48,906 nucleotides of DNA. Origin: Pelagibius sp. (GTDB lineage Bacteria; Pseudomonadota; Alphaproteobacteria; Kiloniellales; Kiloniellaceae). Shown piece after piece: positions 16,076 to 23,486 of this stretch. Position numbers and translations under genes: made by a program. Below the pieces are notes generated by a model. It did not search any database. It had not been told where the DNA came from and saw nothing but the letters and a program-made list of their open reading frames with translations. Numbering within the stretch: the first letter of the stretch is position 1; each line of letters starts with the position of its first letter. Location: the NCBI RefSeq assembly GCF_028281305.1, contig NZ_JANQKD010000109.1, forward strand, positions 1 to 48,906, given 5' to 3'.

Positions 16076-16633
16076 ATGGTTCGTGTTTTTTGTGGGTGGA
16101 CCCGTCGGACCTTCGGCGCGGTGCTGCTGACGCTTTCCGCGGCGGTCGCGCTTTCTGCGCCTGCGGCGGCCGACCAGGCTCGCGAGGCGGTGGGGCTCTT
16201 CGTTCAGTCCTGCCTTAAGTACGTGGAGGACTCGGGCGATCTGCGCGCCTGGATCGATTCGACGCCGCAGCTGCGCAAATTCCCGCCGCAGCAGGCCCAG
16301 GCCTTCCTGGAGGGCAAGCGCGGCGACGTCTGGTCGGCGGCGAACGACTCCGGCCTTTTTGCGCTTGTGCTCTTCAACGACGACACCTGCACGGTGATGG
16401 CCCAGCAGGCCAGCGCCGATCAGGTCTCTTTGGTGTTCTCAGAGTACGTGCGCCGCAAGAACCTGCCGCTGGACAAGGTCGGCGACCGCCGGGAGTTCGT
16501 GCGCAGCATCGATCAGCGCGAGGAGGTCTATCGCTCCAACGACGGGCGCATTCTCTACGAGGTGGTCCTGGTGACCTCCAAGTCGCCGCACGCGCTGGTG
16601 CAAGCATTGCTGTCAACCCGCCCGAACCGTTAG
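16076..16633 (+). CDS. Small exported protein, resembles the NMCC_0638 family
   Basis: A 185-aa protein with an N-terminal signal peptide (basic start, hydrophobic core, likely cleavage after SAPAAA). The mature part begins with a helix containing Cys (VGLFVQSCLKYV) and has a second Cys in FNDDTCTVMAQQ, a pair that could form a disulfide in the periplasm. The pattern of an F-x-x-x-C helix, a W in a GDVWSA segment and a C in a short strand resembles the NMCC_0638 family of exported proteins of unknown function; this match is from memory and tentative. The start at 16076 was chosen because the signal peptide begins there. It is convergent with the acyl-CoA synthetase gene. Confidence 0.75.
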   Translation: MVRVFCGWTRRTFGAVLLTLSAAVALSAPAAADQAREAVGLFVQSCLKYVEDSGDLRAWIDSTPQLRKFPPQQAQAFLEGKRGDVWSAANDSGLFALVLFNDDTCTVMAQQASADQVSLVFSEYVRRKNLPLDKVGDRREFVRSIDQREEVYRSNDGRILYEVVLVTSKSPHALVQALLSTRPNR

Positions 16634-16645
16634 CCGGCGATCGCA

Positions 16646-18298
16646 TCAATCACCGGCGGCGTTGTCCAACGCGCGCAGCGCTTTGCGGATCACCTTGCCG
16701 GTCGCCGTCATGGGCAGGGCCTCGACGAAGGCGACATCGCGCGGGTATTCGTGCGCGGCAAGCCTGGTCTTCACGAAGTCCTGGATCTCCCGCGCCAGCG
16801 CTGCGCGCGCATCGTCGCCGCTGTAATCCGCGTCCCGCTTCAGCACGATGAAGGCTTTCACCCGCTCCGTGCGCAGCGGGTCGGGCACGCCGACGGCGGC
16901 GGCCATGGCGACCGCCGGATGTTTCAGCAGACAGTCTTCGATCTCGCCGGGCCCGATGCGGTAGCCGCCTGAGGTGATGACGTCGTCGTCGCGCCCGACG
17001 AAGCGCAGGTAGCCGCCGTCGTCCATAGCGCCCATGTCGCCGGTCACCAGCCAGTCGCCGCGGAACTTGGCCGCTGTGGCCTCGGGGTTGCCCCAGTACT
17101 CCAGGAACATCACCGGGTCGGGGCGTTTCACCGCCACGCTGCCTTCCGCCCCGGGCGGCAGGACGTTGCCGTCCTCGTCGACGATGGCGACCTGATGGCC
17201 GGGTACCGGGCGGCCCATGCTGCCGGGCTTCACCGTCATCAGCTCGGCGCAGTTGGCGACCACCAGATTGCATTCGGTCTGCCCGTAGAACTCGTTCACC
17301 GTGATGCCGAATGTCTCCTGCGCCCAATCGAGCAGGCCGGCGCCCAGGGTCTCCCCGCCGCTGCCGATCGATCTGAGGGCATAGTTCCAGCGCGCCGCCG
17401 GCCGCTCCACCTGGCGCAGCATCTTCAGCGCTGTTGGCGGCAGGAAGGCATTGCGCACCCGCTGCTCGGCCATCAGGCGAAACGCTTCCTCCGGGTCGAA
17501 CTTGGCGAAACGGTAGGCCAGCACCGGCACACCGTGGTGCCAGGCCGGCAGCAGCACGTCCAGCAGCCCGCCGATCCAGGCCCAGTCCGCCGGGGTCCAG
17601 AACAGGTCGCCCGCCTGGGGGAAGAAGTTCTGCGGCAGCTCGACGCCGGGCAGGTGGCCGAGCAGAACCCGGTGGGCGTGCAGCGCGCCCTTCGGCGGCC
17701 CGGTGGTGCCGGAGGTGTAGATGATCAGTGCCGGATCGTCGGCCAGGGTGTCGGCGGGCCGGTAGCGGTCCGAGGCCTTGTCTAGCAGCGCCTGCCAGCC
17801 CAGCGCGCCATCCCCAGGGCTCTCGCCGGCACCGTCAATGGAGATCAGGGTCCTGAGGGCGGGCAGGCGCGCGCGCAGCGGTGCCAGCTTGCCCAGGCCC
17901 GCTGCATCCGTGATCACCGCCGCGGCGCCCGCATTCTCCAGCCGGTACTCCAGCGCCTCCTCGCCGAAGAGGGTGAAGAGGGGCACGGCGATGGCGCCCA
18001 TCTTGTAGATCGCCAGGTGTGCGACGGCGGTCTCCACGCCCTGGGACAGCAGCACGGCGATCCGGTCGCCCCTGACGAGGCCCTGTGCTTCCAGGGCGTT
18101 AGCGAGACGGTTGGACAGGTGACTCAGATCGCGAAAGCTATAGCGCTGCGCGCGGCCGTCCGCCTTCACGTCGACCAGGGCGAGGCGGTCTTCTGATGCC
18201 CATTTCTCGCAGGCGTCGACGGCGATGTTGTAGCGCTCCGGCACCCGCCAGCGGAAGGTCTGGTACAGCGTCTCATAGGTGGAGGTTCGCTCAAGCAT
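16646..18298 (-). CDS. AMP-forming acyl-CoA synthetase (acetyl/medium-chain type)
   Basis: A 550-aa member of the ANL superfamily that activates a carboxylic acid with ATP and CoA. The P-loop-like motif IIYTSGTTGPPKGALHAHR, the FYGQTECNLVV motif, the TGDMGAMDDGGYLRFVGRDDDVI hinge region and the C-terminal catalytic lysine in MTATGKVIRKALR are all present. The N-terminal PERYNIAVDACEKWA is typical of the acetyl/ACSM-like subgroup. Start ATG behind GAGGGG. It is divergent from the 2,4-dienoyl-CoA reductase, consistent with a role in fatty acid catabolism. The chain length of its substrate cannot be stated. Confidence 0.93.
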   Translation of the reverse strand: MLERTSTYETLYQTFRWRVPERYNIAVDACEKWASEDRLALVDVKADGRAQRYSFRDLSHLSNRLANALEAQGLVRGDRIAVLLSQGVETAVAHLAIYKMGAIAVPLFTLFGEEALEYRLENAGAAAVITDAAGLGKLAPLRARLPALRTLISIDGAGESPGDGALGWQALLDKASDRYRPADTLADDPALIIYTSGTTGPPKGALHAHRVLLGHLPGVELPQNFFPQAGDLFWTPADWAWIGGLLDVLLPAWHHGVPVLAYRFAKFDPEEAFRLMAEQRVRNAFLPPTALKMLRQVERPAARWNYALRSIGSGGETLGAGLLDWAQETFGITVNEFYGQTECNLVVANCAELMTVKPGSMGRPVPGHQVAIVDEDGNVLPPGAEGSVAVKRPDPVMFLEYWGNPEATAAKFRGDWLVTGDMGAMDDGGYLRFVGRDDDVITSGGYRIGPGEIEDCLLKHPAVAMAAAVGVPDPLRTERVKAFIVLKRDADYSGDDARAALAREIQDFVKTRLAAHEYPRDVAFVEALPMTATGKVIRKALRALDNAAGD

Positions 18299-18397
18299 TG
18301 CCCCTCGGTCTCTCCCTGCTCAATCTTGCTTCTGGTCTTTGGCCCGCTAGCATAGCCAGACTTAAGCTTCTGCGGTACTGCCCCGCTCCACCGCCGT

Positions 18398-18445
18398 CCG
18401 GCACCGACAAAGGCCGGCACCGACAAAGGCCGGCACCGACAAAGG
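18398..18445. repeat. Perfect 16-bp tandem repeat, three copies, abutting the dienoyl-CoA reductase ribosome binding site
   Basis: CCGGCACCGACAAAGG is repeated without change at 18398-18413, 18414-18429 and 18430-18445. The last copy's AAAGG runs into GAAAG and so contributes the Shine-Dalgarno-like AAAGGAAAG ahead of the ATG at 18458. Copy number changes could therefore alter spacing to the promoter without losing the binding site. Confidence 0.9.
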
Positions 18446-18457
18446 AAAGACCCCGAG

Positions 18458-19297
18458 ATGTTCCAGAGCGACCTGCTGCAAGACAAGTGCATCCTCATCA
18501 CCGGCGGCGGCAGCGGCCTGGGCAAGGCCATGGGCAGACGCTGCCTGGAGTTGGGCGCGAAGCTCGTCATCTGCGGGCGCCGCGAGGCGGTGCTGGCGGA
18601 AACCCAAGCGGAGTTCGACGAGGTTCATCCGGGCCGCACCCTGGCGCTGCCCTGCGACCTGCGCGACGCCGCTGCGGTGGAGGCCATGGTCGAGGCGGCC
18701 TGGGCCAAGGCGCCGCTCGATGCGCTGGTGAACAACGCCGCCGGAAACTTCCTCGCCAAGACCGAAAGCCTGTCGCCGCGCGCCCTGGATGCTGTGCTCT
18801 CCATCGTCTTGCACGGCACGGCCTACGTGACCCTGGCCTGCGGCAAGCGCTGGCTGGAGGCGGAGCGCCCGGGCAACGTGCTTTCCATCGTCACCACCTA
18901 TGCCTGGACCGGGTCGCCCTACGTCGTGCCCTCGGCCATGGCCAAGGCCGGCGTGCTGGCCATGACCCGTTCGCTGGCCGTGGAATGGGGGCGCCGGGGC
19001 ATTCGGCTCAATGCCATCGCTCCCGGGCCGTTCCCGACCAAGGGCGCGTGGGACCGCCTGGTGCCCAATCCGGAGCTGGACGCCGCCTGGAAGAACAAGA
19101 TCCCGCTCGGCCGCGTCGGCGAGCATATCGAGTTGGCCAACCTCGCCGCCTATCTGCTGGCCGAGCAGTCCGGCTACATCACCGGGGAGGTGGTCACCAT
19201 CGACGGCGGCGAATGGCTGAAGGGCGCCGGCCAGTTCAGCCTGATGGAGGCGCTCAGCGACCAGGACTGGGAGGCCATGCGGGCCCGCAAGGGCTGA
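18458..19297 (+). CDS. 2,4-dienoyl-CoA reductase-type short-chain dehydrogenase
   Basis: A 279-aa SDR with nucleotide motif TGGGSGLG (residues 15-22) and ARG-Arg pair GRR favouring NADPH. It lacks the usual YxxxK; instead Ser159 and Lys163 (SAMAK) occupy that site, Tyr148 lies eleven residues before the Ser, and Asn97 (NNAAGNF) lies 51 before the Tyr. These spacings equal those of Asn148, Tyr199, Ser210 and Lys214 of human mitochondrial 2,4-dienoyl-CoA reductase, so I assign that reaction: NADPH reduction of dienoyl-CoA formed when polyunsaturated acids are oxidised. It lies divergent from an acyl-CoA synthetase. A perfect 16-bp triple repeat sits directly upstream. Confidence 0.9.
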   Translation: MFQSDLLQDKCILITGGGSGLGKAMGRRCLELGAKLVICGRREAVLAETQAEFDEVHPGRTLALPCDLRDAAAVEAMVEAAWAKAPLDALVNNAAGNFLAKTESLSPRALDAVLSIVLHGTAYVTLACGKRWLEAERPGNVLSIVTTYAWTGSPYVVPSAMAKAGVLAMTRSLAVEWGRRGIRLNAIAPGPFPTKGAWDRLVPNPELDAAWKNKIPLGRVGEHIELANLAAYLLAEQSGYITGEVVTIDGGEWLKGAGQFSLMEALSDQDWEAMRARKG

Positions 19298-19328
19298 AGG
19301 CAGGGCTGGTACTGCCGGCCCTGGCCTT
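19297..19328 (+). terminator. Weak hairpin after the dienoyl-CoA reductase gene
   Basis: CAGGGC (19301-19306) pairs with GCCCTG (19318-19323), extended by AAGG/CCTT with one bulged base. No T-run follows, so termination is uncertain. Confidence 0.35.
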
Positions 19329-19399
19329 AACGGTTGGTAAGCTTCACAAAGCTAGGTTGCGGTGGAACGGAGTTTCTAACGCAAGGCTAAGGAGCTTTT

Positions 19400-20560
19400 G
19401 TGACGATTCTGAAGGTCATCGGATGGCTGTTGACCGCCCTGTTCAGCGCCGCCGGTCTCTTGATCGGCAGCGTCATGATCTTCTTGAACATCGTGTGGTG
19501 GTCGAGCGAAGGCACCGACGCGGACGGCGGCGCGGGTTCGCAGTGGATGCGCGCGCGCTACCATGACGGACCGCGATACTTCGAAGTGACCGCGAAGTTG
19601 GAGGTGGAGAGGGCGCCCGTCGAGATCACGCGAGTAATGGAGTGCGAGCCCTACTTTTTTCATCGCTTCGGGGAAGGGTACTTCAAGAAGCGCTGGTACA
19701 TGAGGAACGATGCCATGACCCATCGTCTGCCCGATGGCTCGGGAGTGATCGTCCTTGTTCCAAAACTCTGCGACGCATTTGCTCATCCGCAGCCTGCGGG
19801 TGCGCCGCAGTGGAGAGCCTCTCCCGATTTTCCCGATGATTACGTGCCGCTGATCTTCTGGACCGCCGATGCCGACAATCCGGAGGTGCTGGAAGGCTAC
19901 CATTCCTTCGCCGCGCTGAACCGTCCGGACTCGCGGGTGCGTTTCAAGAGCATCTCTCTGAGAAACGACCCGACCTTAAAGCCAAGCCCTTCGCCCAACG
20001 AATTCGGCGTGATGAGCACTGCACGCTATGTAGGAAATCCCGAAGGGCATCGCCCTAAGAGGGACCTGAATTACACAGGCTACTACCTGATATCTGCTGA
20101 TGAAGAGGACTGGAGAACAGTTCCAGAGCTGAATGCTGCGCTGAGCCCAAGCCCCGACTCTCGCTTCCTGGAGCCGCGCCTCCAGGCAGCGTTGCACAGC
20201 GGACTCAAGGTACGCGCAAACCATATCCTCTACGGAGTTGGGGGAGATTTAGACTCTCGAGTTCGTCAAGCGCCGTCCGGTGGAGAAGCGCGCTCTGGAG
20301 TTGTCGTGTACGACATTTTCCCTGTGCAAAGGACGAACGATGCCTTGGTTGCGATGACTGACGTCGAAGGCATCATTCTTTACTACCTAGATGATCCAGG
20401 CCGGCCCTCCGGAGGAGACAGCGGGATACTGGTCGGCTCAACTGAAATCCCGTGGCAGTTGGGGAGTCCTCTAAACTTATACTATGAAGCCTCAAGTGGG
20501 GCGATCGTTGAGTTCTGGCGTTCTCGACTGAGTTTCCATCAGACTGGAAACAGGAACTGA
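19400..20560 (+). CDS. Uncharacterised membrane-anchored 386-aa protein
   Basis: I do not recognise this protein. A single N-terminal hydrophobic segment (VIGWLLTALFSAAGLLIGSVMI, read in two parts, residues 6-29) would anchor it in the inner membrane with the rest outside or remain as an uncleaved signal. The body is rich in Pro, Tyr and Trp with no repeated motif. It starts at GTG behind AAGGAGC (19388-19394). Composition is clearly lower in GC than neighbours (29 of 60 bases at 20341-20400), with codons such as TTA and AGA near the 3' end, suggesting recent acquisition or relaxed selection. It sits alone between the dienoyl-CoA reductase and the HD-domain gene. Confidence 0.75.
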   Translation: MTILKVIGWLLTALFSAAGLLIGSVMIFLNIVWWSSEGTDADGGAGSQWMRARYHDGPRYFEVTAKLEVERAPVEITRVMECEPYFFHRFGEGYFKKRWYMRNDAMTHRLPDGSGVIVLVPKLCDAFAHPQPAGAPQWRASPDFPDDYVPLIFWTADADNPEVLEGYHSFAALNRPDSRVRFKSISLRNDPTLKPSPSPNEFGVMSTARYVGNPEGHRPKRDLNYTGYYLISADEEDWRTVPELNAALSPSPDSRFLEPRLQAALHSGLKVRANHILYGVGGDLDSRVRQAPSGGEARSGVVVYDIFPVQRTNDALVAMTDVEGIILYYLDDPGRPSGGDSGILVGSTEIPWQLGSPLNLYYEASSGAIVEFWRSRLSFHQTGNRN

Positions 20561-20659
20561 CGGAGTATGATGACCTGACCGTCAGCTTGCTAGCAGGCCA
20601 GAGGGACCAGAGCGGGAAGGCCATGCGAGTGCGGAAGGGGTGAGGGAGAGGGCGGACCC

Positions 20660-21283
20660 GTGAGCGACCTCCTGCCGGCGGCTTTGCTGAACGATCTGCG
20701 CCACCGCTACGGCGAAGCGCAGCGCCACTATCACACCTGGGCCCATATCGAATCGCTGCTGCGCCTCTTCGCCGAGGTGAGGGACCAGTTGCAAGACCCG
20801 GGCGCCGTCGAGGCGGCGCTCTACTATCACGACGCCGTCTACGACCCGCAGGCCACGGACAATGAGGCGCGGAGTGCCGCGCTGCTGCGCCAAGCCTGCG
20901 CCGGGGTCCTGCCGCCCGAAAGCCTGGAGCATGCCGCAGGGATGGTGGAAGCGACGGCGGGCCACCGCCTGCCCGAAGATCTGGCCGGGGAGGGTCTAAC
21001 TGGCGGCCGATTGGAGGACGCGCGGCTGTTTCTCGATATGGATCTCTCGATCCTGGCGGCGGAGCGGGCCGCGTTCGAGGCTTACGAGGCCGCCATCCGG
21101 CGCGAGTACGCCCATGTCGACGCGGCGGCCTTCCGCGCAGGCCGGCGCCGGGTCCTGGAGGGCTTCCTGGCCCGCGAGAGGCTCTACTTCTCCGACCACT
21201 TCGCGCCCCGTTTCGAGGCCCCGGCGCGTGCGAACCTGGCCGAAAGCCTGCGGCAGTTGAGCTTTGAAGACGGGGGCTGGTGA
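20660..21283 (+). CDS. Predicted metal-dependent HD-superfamily phosphohydrolase
   Basis: A 207-aa cytoplasmic protein. The HYHTWAHIESLL segment (residues 23-34) and ALYYHDAVYDPQATDNEARSA (from residue 53) supply the H...HD metal ligands and match the COG4339-type family of predicted HD phosphohydrolases. A later DMDLSILAAE supplies the last Asp. It starts at GTG; the upstream GGGAGAGGGCGGA can serve as binding site. The substrate for this family is unknown to me. No obvious operon partner; 92 bases separate it from the next gene. Confidence 0.85.
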   Translation: MSDLLPAALLNDLRHRYGEAQRHYHTWAHIESLLRLFAEVRDQLQDPGAVEAALYYHDAVYDPQATDNEARSAALLRQACAGVLPPESLEHAAGMVEATAGHRLPEDLAGEGLTGGRLEDARLFLDMDLSILAAERAAFEAYEAAIRREYAHVDAAAFRAGRRRVLEGFLARERLYFSDHFAPRFEAPARANLAESLRQLSFEDGGW

Positions 21284-21375
21284 GAGTCTGGAATGTTCAT
21301 TGTTTGTTCATGCTGAGACTTTCTTTACCTCTGCGGCGGCATCATGGCCCGCGATGCTGAAAGCGGGAGTTTCTC

Positions 21376-22422
21376 ATGGTTGCGACGGCGGAGTCGGAGC
21401 ACCTGCCGGCCGGCTGGCTGCGCGGTCCCGGGTTTGATCTCACTTTCATCGCCGGGATCTCGGCGGTCGCGCTGCTGTCCGGCGCAATCGTCGTGGCGGA
21501 TCCGCGCCTCTTCCTACCGATCCTGCTGATCGACCTTTGGTTGCTGGGCTACCACCACGTCATTTCCACCTATACCCGGCTCTGCTTTGATGCCGAGAGC
21601 CGGCGCCAGCACGCCTTTCTGCTTTACGGACTGCCGCCGCTGGTGGTGGTCGGCACGCTGCTGGTGGCGGTCGGCCTGGGCGCCTGGGCGATCCCGACGA
21701 TCTATCTCTACTGGCAGTGGTTCCACTACACGCGGCAGAGCTGGGGCGTGTCCCAGGTTTACCGCCGCAAGGCGGGAGCGGGGTTCGTGGAGCATGAGTG
21801 GCTGGCCAAGGCGGCGCTCTACCTGCTGCCGCTTTGGGGCATCCTCTACCGGTCCTACCAGTCGCCGGAGACTTTCCTCGGCATGGAGATCTGGACCCTG
21901 CCCGTACCCGGCTGGGTTGTCGACCTTTCGGCCGTCGCCGCGCTGTCGACCGTCGCGCTCTGGGGTGCCCTGCGCGTCAGGGCCTGGATGCGCGGGTGCC
22001 TGCCGCTGGCCCACACCCTCTATATGATCTCCCACTTCGCGATCTTCTACGTCGGCTACATCGCCATCGAGGACATCACCCACGGCTGGCTGGTGATCAA
22101 CATCTGGCACAACGCCCAATACGTGCTGTTCGTCTGGCTGTTCAACAGCAACCGCTACAAGGACGGCATCGACCCCAAGGCGCGGTTTCTGTCCTACATC
22201 AGCCAGCCGAACCGCATGTGGCTCTACTTTGCGGTTTGCATCGCGCTGTCGACGGCGATCTACCTCTCCATTGAAGGCGTCATCGATCTGTTCGGCAGCT
22301 GGGCTCTGCCGCTGACCCTGCTGGTCTATCAGTCGATCAACTTCCACCACTACATCGTGGACAGCCTGATCTGGAAGGTCAGAAAGAAGCCGCTCCAGAA
22401 GACCCTGGGGATCGCCGCGTGA
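21376..22422 (+). CDS. Histidine-rich polytopic membrane protein of unknown function
   Basis: A 348-aa integral membrane protein with about eight to nine hydrophobic segments. Histidines sit at membrane-boundary motifs: GYHHVIST, YWQWFHYTRQSWGVSQV, MISHFAIFYVG, VINIWHNAQYVLFVW and SINFHHYIVDSLIWK. Several His clustered in this way resemble membrane di-metal oxygenases or desaturases, or Brp/Blh-like carotene-cleaving proteins, but I cannot assign a family with confidence. Its stop overlaps the GTG start of the next gene (GTGA), so both products are made together; that partner is a flippase-like membrane protein, hinting at work on a lipid. Confidence 0.75.
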   Translation: MVATAESEHLPAGWLRGPGFDLTFIAGISAVALLSGAIVVADPRLFLPILLIDLWLLGYHHVISTYTRLCFDAESRRQHAFLLYGLPPLVVVGTLLVAVGLGAWAIPTIYLYWQWFHYTRQSWGVSQVYRRKAGAGFVEHEWLAKAALYLLPLWGILYRSYQSPETFLGMEIWTLPVPGWVVDLSAVAALSTVALWGALRVRAWMRGCLPLAHTLYMISHFAIFYVGYIAIEDITHGWLVINIWHNAQYVLFVWLFNSNRYKDGIDPKARFLSYISQPNRMWLYFAVCIALSTAIYLSIEGVIDLFGSWALPLTLLVYQSINFHHYIVDSLIWKVRKKPLQKTLGIAA

Positions 22423-23405
22423 CCAACCTGACCCTGCCCGGGTACAGCGATGCGCGGCCTGCCGCCGCAACAGCCTTGCGGCGTCGGAACGCCGTCTTTG
22501 TCGTAAAGCTGACGGTGTCCGTTATCCTGCTCGGCGCTGTCGCCAGCGGGACAGACCTTTCGGCCGCCGGTGCGCTGCTGGCCGGCTTCTCGCCGTCGGC
22601 GGCGCTGGCGGCGATCCTCTGCCTGATGGGCGTTACGGTTGTCTCGGCCCTGCGCTGGTGGCTGGTGATCAGAACCATAGATGCGCCACAGCCCTTTCGG
22701 CGAATCCTCGCCTTGATGTTCGTCGGAAGTTTCTTCACCCAGATGCTGCCCACCTCCATCGGCGGCGACGCGGTGCGGATCTGGCAGCTTACGCGCCATG
22801 GCGTCGCTGCGGACCGTGCCTTCATCGGCGTAATCCTGGAGCGTGTCAGTGGGCTTGTCGCCTTGGTCCTTATGGTGGTTGGCGGCGTGCTCTGGCTGGG
22901 GGACATGCTTCCTGCGACGCTACGCCTTCTTCTGCTTGCTTCCTTGCCAGCACTGCTCGCAGCTCTGGGCTTGCTCTGCTGGCTCGATCGCCTGCCTGAA
23001 GGACTCCGGCGTATACCGCTGCTGGGCCGCGGGCTGCGCGTCACGGCAGACATGGCCGTCTATGCCCGCCGGGTCTCGCTGGCACCGGTCATTTCCTTGG
23101 CACTGCTGTTTCTCTCGGCGGCGGCACAGGTCTTCTCGATCCTGGCGTTCTTCTTTCTCGCTCAGGGCCTCGGCGTGGCGCTCTCCCTCGTCGAGACGGC
23201 CGCCGTCGTTCCCGCCGTCATCCTGATCACGTTTCTGCCGGTTTCCTTCGCCGGCTGGGGTGTACGCGAAACGGCGAGCGTCATGATGTTTGCGGCTGTC
23301 GGGCTGGGCGGCGGTACCGCCGTCGCGCTCTCCGTTCTTTTTGGCCTGGCCCTGATTCTGGCAGGTCTGCCCGGTCTGCCTTTGTGGCTGCGGCGCACCC
23401 GCTAG
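22419..23405 (+). CDS. Lysylphosphatidylglycerol synthase membrane-domain (UPF0104/AglD-type) protein
   Basis: A 328-aa inner-membrane protein with seven or eight hydrophobic segments. The motif RWWLVIR...LMFVGSFFTQMLPTSIGGDAVR and the following RAFIGVILERVSGLVAL match the membrane domain shared by MprF-type lysylphosphatidylglycerol synthases and the YbhN/AglD group; the C-terminal FLPVSFAGWGVRE is also typical. Members without the synthase domain are thought to move or modify lipids or lipid-linked sugars. It starts at GTG overlapping the stop of the histidine-rich membrane protein by four bases. Confidence 0.88.
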   Translation: MTNLTLPGYSDARPAAATALRRRNAVFVVKLTVSVILLGAVASGTDLSAAGALLAGFSPSAALAAILCLMGVTVVSALRWWLVIRTIDAPQPFRRILALMFVGSFFTQMLPTSIGGDAVRIWQLTRHGVAADRAFIGVILERVSGLVALVLMVVGGVLWLGDMLPATLRLLLLASLPALLAALGLLCWLDRLPEGLRRIPLLGRGLRVTADMAVYARRVSLAPVISLALLFLSAAAQVFSILAFFFLAQGLGVALSLVETAAVVPAVILITFLPVSFAGWGVRETASVMMFAAVGLGGGTAVALSVLFGLALILAGLPGLPLWLRRTR

Positions 23406-23486
23406 CGTTCCTTCGCTTGACGGCATTGCCGCCTGAAAGGGTCGCCGCTAGAGTGCCCAGCCAACCTCTGCCAACGGCTCAAAGAC

